Positions 10,038 through 18,720 of a DNA stretch of 64,000 nucleotides are shown here, piece after piece (the stretch's first letter is position 1; every line of letters begins with the position of its first letter). Origin of the DNA: JARFVT01 sp036677425. GTDB taxonomy: Bacteria > Pseudomonadota > Alphaproteobacteria > UBA8366 > Aestuariispiraceae. The notes below the pieces were generated by a model. That model saw nothing but the letters and a program-made list of their open reading frames with translations, ran no database searches and was not told the DNA's origin. The position numbers and the translations under genes are program-made. The DNA lies in assembly GCA_036677425.1 (NCBI GenBank), contig JARFVT010000012.1, positions 1 through 64,000 of the forward strand, read 5' to 3'.

Positions 10038-11273
10038 ATGTTTTTTAGAAAGACTATTTCATATTTAATTATTTGTACGATCTTTTTGTCAGGGTGCGTA
10101 TCGAACACCAGCAGGCCTAATTCTTTGAATGTTGGGCCTGCTGCATCATCTAGTTTTTTAAAAACCAATATAGATGAACAAGGTGTTTTGAGGCCAAAAA
10201 TTGATGTGGTTATCCCTGTATTTGCAACGGGAATACCAGAAGATTCAGATAAATATGAAGAAGAAGGCATCTGGCCAGAGTTACGCCGCGCAGAAGCAAA
10301 TCGTTTTGCTTTAAAATTAAAAGCAGCAATTGAAAAAACAGAAGCCTTTGGCGCTGTTCGGGTAACTCCCGATAAAACCGCAACTGGCGAGCTTTATATT
10401 CTTGGAGCTATTAAAATATCAAATGGCGAGGAAGTTAAAATTAATCTTCAGGTTGTCGATATATCGGGTAAATTATGGTTGGATAAGTCTTTTGATCTAA
10501 CTATCAAAGAAGCCTTTCACGGCAACCTGCGGAACAAAGGCAAAGACCCGTATGATCCCGTGTTTGACGAAGCAGCCAAAAAAATTGCCAATCAGTTAAA
10601 ATATTATTCTGCTAAAAACCTAAATGATTTACAGTATATAACAAATTTACGATTTGGGGCTAGTTTTTCAGAGGAAAGTTTTGCAAAATATATGGCAGTT
10701 GAACGCGGCAAAACAAAGCTAATCAGTATACCAAGCGATGATGACCCAATGTTGCGCCGCATAAAGGCCATTCGTGTACGTGACCAATTATTCATTGATA
10801 GGCTTCAAGTAAATTATTCTAGCTTCTCATCTAAAATGGATGATAGCTATTTGATATGGCAAGAACAAGCATTGCAAGAAGTTAAAGCTGAGCGTAAAGC
10901 AAAAAGTAAGGCTACTAAAGAAGCCGTAACTGGCATTTTCTTTACTGGACTTGCTATTGCTGCGGCCGTGCTTGGCGCAAATTCTGGTTCTGCAAATGCA
11001 CAAACAGCAGGCATGATTGGTGCTACTGTTGGTGGGATAGCTGGTGCAGCATTAATTCGAAAAAGCTTTCAGACAAGTGAAGAAGCTAAAATCCACCGCG
11101 AATCATTGAACGAATTAGGGCAATCTTTGGATATGGAACTTGCCCCACAAATGATAATATTTGAAAAACAAACTGTTAAGCTAACTGGTGATGCCAAACA
11201 ACAATTTGCTCAATGGCGTAATTTCTTGAAAAAAATATATGCACAAGAAGATACACCAGATACACAGCTTTAA
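10038..11273 (+). CDS. lipoprotein of the vWA/MotA-like operon
   Basis: 411-residue predicted lipoprotein. The signal peptide ends in the lipobox LSGC (Cys about 20), and Ser/Asn after the Cys fits outer-membrane sorting. The body (about 50-200) has an alternating strand/helix pattern with PKIDVVIPVFATGIP and AFGAVRVTPDKTATGELYI, reminiscent of CsgG/LpoB-like lipoproteins that compute a multi-copy envelope partner; this likeness is weak. Near 295-340 lies a Gly/Ala-rich hydrophobic stretch (GIFFTGLAIAAAVLGAN, then GATVGGIAGAALI) resembling a glycine-zipper membrane segment. GAGG precedes the start. It may anchor the system to the outer membrane. Confidence 0.75.
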   Translation: MFFRKTISYLIICTIFLSGCVSNTSRPNSLNVGPAASSSFLKTNIDEQGVLRPKIDVVIPVFATGIPEDSDKYEEEGIWPELRRAEANRFALKLKAAIEKTEAFGAVRVTPDKTATGELYILGAIKISNGEEVKINLQVVDISGKLWLDKSFDLTIKEAFHGNLRNKGKDPYDPVFDEAAKKIANQLKYYSAKNLNDLQYITNLRFGASFSEESFAKYMAVERGKTKLISIPSDDDPMLRRIKAIRVRDQLFIDRLQVNYSSFSSKMDDSYLIWQEQALQEVKAERKAKSKATKEAVTGIFFTGLAIAAAVLGANSGSANAQTAGMIGATVGGIAGAALIRKSFQTSEEAKIHRESLNELGQSLDMELAPQMIIFEKQTVKLTGDAKQQFAQWRNFLKKIYAQEDTPDTQL

Positions 11274-11287
11274 TATATAAGCTTGTA

Positions 11288-12748
11288 ATGTTAAAAAGCG
11301 AGAGCCTAGAAAATGAAATTGATGCTGAACGCTTAGAAAAGCGTAAAGAAAGTCAGAAAAAAATTATAATAATTCTGGCATCTTCAATTATAATTATTTT
11401 ATTGATTATCGGCATCAGTTTTATTAATCTTAAATCAAATAAAGGCAATGGAATTTCGCAATCTATGCAATTTAATGAAGAAGCAATAATATATGAGAAA
11501 ACACCAGTTACTGATGCAAATATGGGTAGAGAATCCTTCAAGGATGCTTTGAAAATATTTGAAGAAAAAATTGAACATAAGCTTTTATCAGCAAATTTAG
11601 ACGCATGGGCTAAAGAAAAAAAATTAGAAATTCAAAATAATAAACGGCAGGCTATCTCTGAATATAGTTCTGGTGAATATACCAATGCGTTGCAATATCT
11701 TGGAAAGGCTTCTGTAAAAGGCGATATTTTATTAAAGCAGCGGGATGTAATTTTTGATGATCAATTATCAAAGGCCATTTCGGCTTATCAGCTAGATCAA
11801 TATAAAAATGCCAAGCTTCACATTTCAAATGCGTTACAAGTCAACCCAAGCGCACAGAATGCTTTGGATATTGAAAATAAAATTGATGCCCTTCCTATTG
11901 TGCTGCAAAAATTACAGGAAGCAAAAATTGCAAGGGTTGAAAATAATTTTATAAAAGAATTGGATATACTTAGCGATATAGTTAAATTATCACCGCAAAG
12001 AAATGAGGCCGCTGCCCGTATTGTAGAATTAAAAAATTTAATAAAACAACGATCATTTACCAGTTATATTTCCCAGGGATTAAATGCAATAGATAAAGGC
12101 AATATTAAATCGGCAAAATCTAATTTAAAACAAGCTAAGGCTATTTATCCTAATAAATCAGAGGTTGCTTTGCTTTCTGAAAAAATTATTTTTATTGAGA
12201 AGGAAATTCGTGCAAAATCTGCCATCAAACTTGCGATAAAAGCGGTTAAAAACGACGATTGGCTGGCAGCAAAAAATTCATTTTTATCGGCACAAAAAGA
12301 TGCTCCGAATAATCAGGAAATTGTTAGTGGCTTGCAAAAATCTAATAATATTATATCATTAAAAAGCGCAATAAAGAAATATTTACAAAAACCCCTTCGG
12401 CTATCAAATGCAATTATTGGAAAATCGGTCAAAGAAACATTAACCCGCACAGAAAAATATATTGGCGACAGCCCATCTTTAATAGTTGCAAGCAATAAGC
12501 TACGCAAGCTACTTAAAATAATTTATATAGCTGTTGAGGTAACTGTTCATTCTGATAATAAAACATTCATTCAAGTAAAAACTATTGGCAAAATTGGCAT
12601 GGTTCAAGAAAAAACTATCAAGCTTAAACCAGGTAATTATATCTTTGAAGGAATGCGCGAAGGTTACAAATCAAAATTAGTGAAAGTCAAAATACCCTAT
12701 GACAAGCCAGCTTCAATAATAAAAGTGATATGCGATGAACCAATATAA
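11288..12748 (+). CDS. bitopic TPR-like periplasmic protein
   Basis: 486 residues. A charged cytoplasmic N-terminus (about 1-25) is followed by one very hydrophobic membrane helix (about 26-48) and a long, mostly helical Lys/Ala-rich periplasmic part whose repeated spacing (AISAYQLDQYKNAKLHISNAL, split here only for illustration of its A-x-x-x-Y pattern) resembles tetratricopeptide repeats. The last 70 residues form a small strand-rich PEGA-like module. It follows the lipoprotein gene by 14 bases and overlaps the next gene by 14 bases, so it is tightly co-expressed. Probable role: an inner-membrane scaffold arm of the complex. No enzymatic motif is visible. Confidence 0.75.
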   Translation: MLKSESLENEIDAERLEKRKESQKKIIIILASSIIIILLIIGISFINLKSNKGNGISQSMQFNEEAIIYEKTPVTDANMGRESFKDALKIFEEKIEHKLLSANLDAWAKEKKLEIQNNKRQAISEYSSGEYTNALQYLGKASVKGDILLKQRDVIFDDQLSKAISAYQLDQYKNAKLHISNALQVNPSAQNALDIENKIDALPIVLQKLQEAKIARVENNFIKELDILSDIVKLSPQRNEAAARIVELKNLIKQRSFTSYISQGLNAIDKGNIKSAKSNLKQAKAIYPNKSEVALLSEKIIFIEKEIRAKSAIKLAIKAVKNDDWLAAKNSFLSAQKDAPNNQEIVSGLQKSNNIISLKSAIKKYLQKPLRLSNAIIGKSVKETLTRTEKYIGDSPSLIVASNKLRKLLKIIYIAVEVTVHSDNKTFIQVKTIGKIGMVQEKTIKLKPGNYIFEGMREGYKSKLVKVKIPYDKPASIIKVICDEPI

Positions 12749-14753
12749 TATTAACGATAAACTTGATGGCGATAGTTCAAAACAACGAAGATATTACTTA
12801 TTTGGTGTATTGAGTGTTTTTTTTATTGCGGTTGCGGTCACTATTGGTTTGATGAGCACCAATGGAACAAAAATTGAAGTTAGGCCATTTGAAGCCCAAG
12901 ATAGTGCCATTATCACCGTTAGCGGTGGGTTGGGGCTATATATATCAGGATCGGTCTATTCACTTACCAATTCAACAAAAATCACGGTTATTGCTGATGG
13001 TTATAAGCCAAAAGAACAAATCATCCCACAAAGCTCGATTGGTAAGGTTTTTCAAATTGAGCTTATAGAACTTCCGGGGAGACTGGTTATTGAAACCATG
13101 CCTGCGGATGCAAAAACATCTTGGTTAATTGATGGAAAAACCGTTGCAATTGCAAATAGACTTGAGAAAGAAATCTATGCAGGGAAATATTCCATCACCA
13201 TCGATAACCCCTATTACGACAAACATATGGAGAAAGTAAAAATTGTTCGACAACAAGAAACTCGACTGAATATTAATCTTAACCCTATCTTTGGCGAAAT
13301 TGATATTAAATCTGAACCATCCAATGCCGTGGTTTCTATTAATGGTAAAAATGTTGGTTTTACCCCATTAAAACACCGTGGGGTTGGTGGTAAATATCAC
13401 ATCCAAATTAGCAGCCCAAATTATATTAACGTTACTGATGATATTTTGATCACGAGGGATGGAAATTTTATAATCAGAAAATACAATCTAAAATTGCAAA
13501 AAGCATATATCACAGTTAATGTAAAACCCAAGGGCGGGGATTTGCTATTAAACGGTGCGACCATATTACCAGACAAAAAAATTACCGTGGATGCAATCCG
13601 TAAAAATACAATTTTATATCATAAAAAAGGTTATTTTTCTGATACTAAGGCTATTAATTTAAAACCAGCCGAGGAAAAAGAAATAAATTTTACTTTAAAA
13701 CCAGAAATTGGCAATGTTGAATTTATCTCTGTACCAGTTGCCGATGTTTTTATTAATGGCAAGAATATTGGCATCACACCTTTGCAAAAAAAATTACCCG
13801 CATTATCATATAAAGTTACATTTAAAAGACAGGGTTATCGCTCAATAACTAAATCATTCACGCCTGTTGCATCAGCAATGCAAAAAATTAGTGTATATTT
13901 AAAGGCAGAACTTGAAGCACGCTTATCAGAAACCTCAAAACAATATACGAATTCAGCAGGCGTAAAATTGAAGTTATTTCTGCCCAGCGGCAAAAAATTT
14001 ATGATGGGAACTCCGCGCCATGAAAAAGGCCAGCGGGCAAATGAATTTATTAGAGAAATTAAATTAACAAAGCCTTTTTATGCGGGTATTTACGAGATTA
14101 CCAACCAAGAATTTGCAAAGTTTAGCAACAAAACAACAAGCGCATCGGCAAACCTGCCTGTAATCTCTGTTAATTGGTTGGATGCTGCTAAATTTTGTAA
14201 TTGGCTAAGCAAACGTGAAAAATTATCTTCCGTATATAATATTCAAAATGGCCAACTGATTTCTTTTAATGGCAAAAGTGATGGCTATAGGCTTTTAAGC
14301 GAGGCCGAATGGGAATGGCTTGCAAGAAATGCTGGAAAAATAGGACAAACAAAATTTTCATGGGGAGATCGACTTATTATACCTCCCAAAGCTGCAAATA
14401 TTGCCGATGAAAGCGCAAAAGGGACGGTACGCTTTTATATTCCGCAATATACGGATGGTTACCCAAATACTGCTCCCGTTGGCAGTTTTAACAAAGAGCC
14501 ATCTGGTCTATATGATCTGGCTGGTAATGTAAGCGAATGGGTGCATGATTTTTATTCAATGCTGCCGCCAGATAAAGGGCAGGTTGATCAAGATCCTCTC
14601 GGGGATTTGAAAGGTAAAAACCATATGATTAAGGGCGCAAGTTGGCGTTCTGGAACAATAACAGAATTACGCCCTGCCTTTCGTGAAGTAATTACCAATG
14701 GGCGCGATGACATTGGTTTTCGTATCGGTCGTTATTTATATGGAGGAGGTTAA
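12735..14753 (+). CDS. PEGA-repeat protein with C-terminal SUMF1/FGE-like domain
   Basis: 672 residues: cytoplasmic start, one membrane helix (about 20-41), four PEGA-type beta modules (about 105-395; motif examples SEPSNAVVSINGKNVGFTPL and VPVADVFINGKNIGITPL), then a SUMF1/FGE-sulfatase domain from about 405 to the end (FMMGTP, YEITNQEFAKF, SVNWLDAAKFCNWLS, YRLLSEAEWEWLARNAG, GLYDLAGNVSEWVHDF, KGASWRSG, DIGFRIGR). The paired Cys that bind copper in real formylglycine-generating enzymes are absent from the C-terminal core, so it is probably a binding domain rather than an active oxidase. The domain faces the periplasm. It overlaps both neighbours, which argues for coupled translation. Confidence 0.85.
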   Translation: MNQYNINDKLDGDSSKQRRYYLFGVLSVFFIAVAVTIGLMSTNGTKIEVRPFEAQDSAIITVSGGLGLYISGSVYSLTNSTKITVIADGYKPKEQIIPQSSIGKVFQIELIELPGRLVIETMPADAKTSWLIDGKTVAIANRLEKEIYAGKYSITIDNPYYDKHMEKVKIVRQQETRLNINLNPIFGEIDIKSEPSNAVVSINGKNVGFTPLKHRGVGGKYHIQISSPNYINVTDDILITRDGNFIIRKYNLKLQKAYITVNVKPKGGDLLLNGATILPDKKITVDAIRKNTILYHKKGYFSDTKAINLKPAEEKEINFTLKPEIGNVEFISVPVADVFINGKNIGITPLQKKLPALSYKVTFKRQGYRSITKSFTPVASAMQKISVYLKAELEARLSETSKQYTNSAGVKLKLFLPSGKKFMMGTPRHEKGQRANEFIREIKLTKPFYAGIYEITNQEFAKFSNKTTSASANLPVISVNWLDAAKFCNWLSKREKLSSVYNIQNGQLISFNGKSDGYRLLSEAEWEWLARNAGKIGQTKFSWGDRLIIPPKAANIADESAKGTVRFYIPQYTDGYPNTAPVGSFNKEPSGLYDLAGNVSEWVHDFYSMLPPDKGQVDQDPLGDLKGKNHMIKGASWRSGTITELRPAFREVITNGRDDIGFRIGRYLYGGG

Positions 14754-14887
14754 TGATGATATTAAAAAAACGTATAATTCTTTGGGCTGGAATATTTATT
14801 ATTCTTATTGCTCTTGCCGCTGTGGTTAATGCGGCAATACCTTCTATTAGCTTAAATTCTTCGGCCTCTTTCCCTGTGGATATTTAA
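14753..14887 (+). CDS. 44-residue single-helix membrane peptide
   Basis: A short gene between the SUMF1 gene and the channel gene. ATG at 14753 shares its A with the TAA of the preceding gene, and a strong GGAGGAGG lies just before it; the stop is TAA 14885-14887, one base before the next ATG. The product starts MMILKKRIILW, has one hydrophobic helix (about 8-28) and a short polar tail ending SFPVDI. The perfect packing and strong ribosome site argue that it is translated. It could be an accessory subunit of the channel. No family recognised. Confidence 0.65.
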   Translation: MMILKKRIILWAGIFIILIALAAVVNAAIPSISLNSSASFPVDI

Positions 14888-14888
14888 T

Positions 14889-15665
14889 ATGTTTAAGTCA
14901 GAATTTATCAAAAACTTTACAGCACTTATCATTTCTGTGGTGGTTGTGCATCTAATATATATTGGTTTCATCCGACCAGAAGCCAATTTATTGTTAGAAA
15001 TTGCGATGCAAACAGGCAAAACACCGCCGCGCGATATCGCCATTATTTTAAAAGATTATGAACAAGAAATTTGCTTTATTCTGATGTTCTGGGGTGGGTT
15101 TATGATTTTAAATAAATGCTCCTATCTTTGGCAGCAAAATTATATTTTTACCGATAAACTTGCAGTAAAGAATGAACAAGGCGAGCTGGATATTAAAAAG
15201 TTTCAACAACAATTGGCAACGCTCTCAGAAAAAAGGCAAGATTACCCCCTTATTCAAACGCTTCAAACGGGGCTTTCACGCTATCAAGCTACAGCAAATA
15301 TTCAAAATCTATCCGACACGATAGATAGCAATGTTGAGGCATTGGCAGTAAGCCAAGATGCCGATAACTCGATGATCCGTTATCTGATATGGGCTATTCC
15401 TTCAATCGGCTTCATTGGCACGGTGCGCGGAATTGGCGAGGCATTATCACTTGCAGATCAGGCATTAGCTGGCGATATTTCAGGCATGACAAACAGCCTT
15501 GGCGTTGCCTTTATCTCAACTTTAGTTGCACTGGTAATCAGTATCTTACTAATGTTTTTATTTCATCAATTACAAAAATTACAAGATGATCAAGTTACTA
15601 AAACACGCTCATTTTGTAATAAATATGTCATTCTACCATTAGAGAAAATGCAGCAAAAACGGTGA
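14889..15665 (+). CDS. MotA/TolQ/ExbB-like ion-channel subunit
   Basis: 258 residues with four predicted membrane helices at about 10-32, 57-80, 162-184 and 203-226. Helices 3 and 4 carry the MotA/TolQ/ExbB family pattern: IPSIGFIGTVRGIGEAL, then NSLGVAFISTLVALVIS. A cytoplasmic domain of about 80 residues lies between helices 2 and 3, as in TolQ and ExbB. Members of this family form pentameric rings around two B subunits and use ion flow to do mechanical work. No MotB/TolR/ExbD gene is nearby; the two downstream vWA proteins have the right N-terminal helix to be the B partners. One base separates it from the small peptide gene. Confidence 0.85.
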   Translation: MFKSEFIKNFTALIISVVVVHLIYIGFIRPEANLLLEIAMQTGKTPPRDIAIILKDYEQEICFILMFWGGFMILNKCSYLWQQNYIFTDKLAVKNEQGELDIKKFQQQLATLSEKRQDYPLIQTLQTGLSRYQATANIQNLSDTIDSNVEALAVSQDADNSMIRYLIWAIPSIGFIGTVRGIGEALSLADQALAGDISGMTNSLGVAFISTLVALVISILLMFLFHQLQKLQDDQVTKTRSFCNKYVILPLEKMQQKR

Positions 15666-15670
15666 TATAG

Positions 15671-16732
15671 ATGGCTGTTCGCAAAAAATCAGAAGGGTTT
15701 AATCTCGCATTTTTAGACATAATGTCTTGTGGGCTTGGCGCGATTATTCTCGTCTTCATGCTTGTAAAACATAATGTAGCAAATTCTGATGTTGAAATAG
15801 ATCTTTTGACTGGTGATTTATCACGATTAGAACAGCAAGAACAAAAGCTTGAAGATAAACTTATGGCATTAAAAGGTTTTTCAAAATCTGAAGACCAACA
15901 GATTGCCAAGCTTAGAAAAGAAATTGAAACTTTACAAAAATCCTTATCAAAATCACAAAAATCTACAGTTCAAAAGCAAGAACAGCTTGCTGCACTAAAA
16001 AATTCTATAAAAAATACACCGCGTGCTAATACAGAAGATATCATTGCCGATAATCGTGGCGGCGAAGAAAATTACTTAATGGGATTGAAGGTAGAAGGCC
16101 GCCGCATTGCCATTATGATTGATAGCAGCGCATCAATGACCGATGAAAAACTGATTGATATTATTCGTCGTAAAAACGCCAGCTCTAGCGAGAAAAAACG
16201 CGGTCAAAAATGGATCAGAACAAAGAAAATTGCTCGTTGGCTGTTGGCCCGCATTCCAAAGACAAGTTCGGTTTCCCTTGTTAGCTATAACAATCAAGCA
16301 AAGAATTTAGGTGGTATTAAATGGATTAAATTATTAGGTAAAAATACTATTAAAAAGCTCTATACTGATATTGATAAGATCATTCCCAAAGGCTCAACAA
16401 ATTTACATAAAGGCCTCAAACTAGTCTCAAACCTTAAGCCAACAGACCTTTATGTTATCACCGACGGTTTGCCAACCGAAGGTGAGTCGAGCTATGCTAG
16501 CTTAAATCCATTTTCAAGCTGCAGCTCTCTTATCGGTTCATCAAAGACAATTTCAGGTGAATGCAGAATAAAATTATTTCGACAAACAATTAAGGAAAGC
16601 GCGCCATCTGGGGTGAAAGTAAATGTAATTCTTTTGCCAATTGAAGGCGACCCCGCAGCGTCTAATGAATATTGGTACTGGACTTCAAATACGGGGGGGT
16701 TGCTGATAAGTCCTGCAATCAACTGGCCATGA
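15671..16732 (+). CDS. vWA protein 1 with N-terminal Asp-containing membrane helix
   Basis: 353 residues. A short basic cytoplasmic tail leads to one membrane helix (about 13-33) starting FLDIMSCGLGAIILVF, with an Asp at 16 placed like the ion-carrying Asp of MotB/TolR/ExbD. A coiled coil follows (about 40-115, LEQQEQKLEDKL). A von Willebrand A domain begins near 143; its metal site is intact (DSSAS at 151-155, later TNLHKGL and YVITDG). The vWA domain would be periplasmic and may bind a target through a metal ion. The stop overlaps the next start as ATGA, so the two vWA proteins are translationally coupled. Confidence 0.85.
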   Translation: MAVRKKSEGFNLAFLDIMSCGLGAIILVFMLVKHNVANSDVEIDLLTGDLSRLEQQEQKLEDKLMALKGFSKSEDQQIAKLRKEIETLQKSLSKSQKSTVQKQEQLAALKNSIKNTPRANTEDIIADNRGGEENYLMGLKVEGRRIAIMIDSSASMTDEKLIDIIRRKNASSSEKKRGQKWIRTKKIARWLLARIPKTSSVSLVSYNNQAKNLGGIKWIKLLGKNTIKKLYTDIDKIIPKGSTNLHKGLKLVSNLKPTDLYVITDGLPTEGESSYASLNPFSSCSSLIGSSKTISGECRIKLFRQTIKESAPSGVKVNVILLPIEGDPAASNEYWYWTSNTGGLLISPAINWP

Positions 16733-17673
16733 AATTTCGTAAAAAAGAATTTGAAATATTTAATTTATCCTTTTTAGATATTATTTCATGCGGATTTGGT
16801 GCTGTAGTATTGTTAGTATTAATTTCAAAAACCCAAGAAAAAGAAAACTCATCCAGCGTTAATGAGGCGGAAACTATGCTTCAACAAGTGATAGCTGTAG
16901 AAACTCATATTGTTGCTTTATCATTAGAAATTGATGATATTCAACGCAAGAGTGAGGCAAAAAAAGCAGAAAGTGCAAATTTAAAATCAGCCTCTATGAA
17001 ATTAGATCAACAGCTTGGGCAACAGATTGATGACAAAAAAAAGATTGATGGCGATTTAAAGGGCTTATCACTTGTCCAATCAACCTTAAAATATATATCA
17101 ATTGCACCTGCAACAACAAAGACAACACGCGATGAAGAAGTCGGCGGCATTCCCGTTGATAGCGATTATATCATATTCATCGTCGATATTTCTGGCAGCA
17201 TGAAAGATATATGGGGGCGCGTATCACAAGAGGTCCTCAATGTTCTAAGCATTCACCCTAAGGTAAAAGGCTTTCAAGTTCTCAGTGATAATGGCCGTGA
17301 ATTAATCGGAGGATATACAGGTAAATGGATGCCAGATACGCAAGGAAGCCGTCAACGCATAATAAAAATATTTGATAAATGGTCTGGGGCTTCTGATAGT
17401 AATCCCATAGATGGTATTGAATATGCATTGAAACGTTATGGAAAATCAGGGCGCTCAATGTCGTTATATGTCTTTGGTGACGATTATACAGGCGGATCAT
17501 ATGACCATGCAATCGATAAAATTACAAAGCTTAATAAAGATAAAAAAGGCAATAGGCTTGCAAAAATCCACGGGGTTGCCTTTCATTCACAATATACAAC
17601 GGATCATTTTTCAATTTTAATGCGGGAGTTGACCAAACAAAATGGCGGCACATTCCTAGCTTTAAAAAGATAA
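16729..17673 (+). CDS. vWA protein 2 with N-terminal Asp-containing membrane helix
   Basis: 314 residues from ATG 16729, which overlaps the previous stop (ATGA); longer upstream starts would overlap the previous gene by about 60 bases. Same plan as its neighbour: basic tail, membrane helix with FLDIISCGFGAVVLLVL (Asp about 17), coiled coil (about 45-115), vWA domain from about 143 with a canonical DISGS metal site at 153-157. The two proteins share the membrane motif but little else, so they look like a divergent pair, perhaps a heterodimeric B subunit of the channel. A degenerate copy of its 3' end occurs at 20978-21040. Confidence 0.85.
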   Translation: MKFRKKEFEIFNLSFLDIISCGFGAVVLLVLISKTQEKENSSSVNEAETMLQQVIAVETHIVALSLEIDDIQRKSEAKKAESANLKSASMKLDQQLGQQIDDKKKIDGDLKGLSLVQSTLKYISIAPATTKTTRDEEVGGIPVDSDYIIFIVDISGSMKDIWGRVSQEVLNVLSIHPKVKGFQVLSDNGRELIGGYTGKWMPDTQGSRQRIIKIFDKWSGASDSNPIDGIEYALKRYGKSGRSMSLYVFGDDYTGGSYDHAIDKITKLNKDKKGNRLAKIHGVAFHSQYTTDHFSILMRELTKQNGGTFLALKR

Positions 17674-17780
17674 CAATTGCCTGCTGAGGTCAGGCGTAGA
17701 ATAGATACCCCCACAACCATCGCTTGAAAATATAGAGTTTTACTGCATAATGTTAATCATATTGGGAGAATTTAATGCGT
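17605..17780 (+). repeat. duplicated segment, copy A (gene end + leader)
   Basis: This stretch, running from the last 69 bases of the vWA 2 gene through the intergenic leader to the first codons of the next gene, recurs at 20978-21150. Shared landmarks: CATTTTTCAATTTTAATGC, CCTAGCTTTAAAAAGATA, CACAACCATC-CTTGAAAA and ATTGGGAGAATTTAATGCGT. The leader part alone occurs a third time at about 20050-20140. Confidence 0.85.
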
Positions 17781-18347
17781 AAAAAGCTGTTATTTGTAAT
17801 TTGTGTTTTATTAACCATAATTCTTCTAATTGGTGGCTTTTGGTATTTAAAACAAATAATATTCACAACAGACGATTATCTATTGCCCGACGAATATAAA
17901 GGAACACTAGCTTGTGCAAGAAATGGCAACCCTAAATGCCAACGCGAAATTGCAGAAATTTTTGAAGGCAATGATTATCGAGCTGGCACGGCAAATCCAA
18001 GCAGTATATTCAAGCCATTTAGAGCTAACAAATGGTATCTCAAAGCAGCGCTTAAAGGGGATAAAATTAGCATTGGAAAATACGGTTGGTTCTTATGTGA
18101 AAATATTTGGGGCAACCCTGAACATAAAATACAGCCGGTCGAAGGAATGCCTTGGTTGCTTATTTTCCATAATTTTGAGCGTGACAAGCTATTAGACATA
18201 GAAATATTTGGCAATGACTTTGGTCAGGCCCAAATCTGCATAGAACATGTTAAAGGATATATGCCTCATATATCCTTTGATCAATATATGGTTATGGTTG
18301 AAAAAAGAGCCCGTGAATTATATAGAAAAATAAACGGGCTTAATTAA
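17775..18347 (+). CDS. membrane-anchored Sel1-like protein
   Basis: 190 residues. An N-terminal hydrophobic helix (about 5-27) acts as signal anchor; the rest is probably periplasmic. Segments such as GNPKCQREIAEIFEGND and ANKWYLKAALKGDKISIGKYG resemble Sel1/TPR-type helical repeats, though only about two are recognisable. Four Cys lie in the exported part. GGGAG precedes the start. It begins with the same leader as the genes at 20136 and 21145, so it is part of a small family of exported proteins behind the vWA operon. Function unknown. Confidence 0.7.
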   Translation: MRKKLLFVICVLLTIILLIGGFWYLKQIIFTTDDYLLPDEYKGTLACARNGNPKCQREIAEIFEGNDYRAGTANPSSIFKPFRANKWYLKAALKGDKISIGKYGWFLCENIWGNPEHKIQPVEGMPWLLIFHNFERDKLLDIEIFGNDFGQAQICIEHVKGYMPHISFDQYMVMVEKRARELYRKINGLN

Positions 18348-18368
18348 TGGGCGTTAGATAATTACTTA

Positions 18369-18581
18369 CTATTTTTCATTTATTAAGCCGCGCTTAACCA
18401 TCTCTGCCATATATTTTTTCTCGCGGTCACTATAATGATTTAAAATGCTATCGCTAGACATTTCCACTAAGAATAAAAATGCATTAGGAGGCATATTTTT
18501 AATTTTAAATTCATAATAACCATTTGGAATATTATCTTGATAAAAACTGACAAAAATCAATAGATAGGTCATGCGCATCAA
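18369..18581 (-). CDS. small hypothetical protein, possibly a fragment
   Basis: 70 residues, no recognised family. The N-terminus is hydrophobic and the C-terminus charged (DREKKYMAEMVKRGL). No clear ribosome site precedes the start, and the frame is convergent with the Sel1-like gene. Together with the next two entries it may be the remains of a small exported-protein cluster. Confidence 0.35.
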   Translation of the reverse strand: MMRMTYLLIFVSFYQDNIPNGYYEFKIKNMPPNAFLFLVEMSSDSILNHYSDREKKYMAEMVKRGLINEK

Positions 18582-18720
18582 ATAGTTTGGTTTACTCTTA
18601 ATATTGCATAGGCCTCAACAAACAGCCAGCTTGTGGAAAAGATAGTAATTAGGAAAGTGAATGTATTTGCTTTGATAATTAATATTTCAATCCAAATATA
18701 TAAAGAAAACATAAAAATAG

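Noticed and set aside
12735..14753. active formylglycine-generating enzyme
   Set aside because: The C-terminal Cys pair is missing and no sulfatase gene is nearby.
9315..17673. Zorya-type or Tol-Pal defence/envelope system
   Set aside because: The channel subunit is of the right superfamily, but there is no OmpA-like peptidoglycan-binding B subunit, no ZorC/ZorD/ZorE, no TolB/Pal. The vWA, PEGA and SUMF1 parts do not fit these systems.
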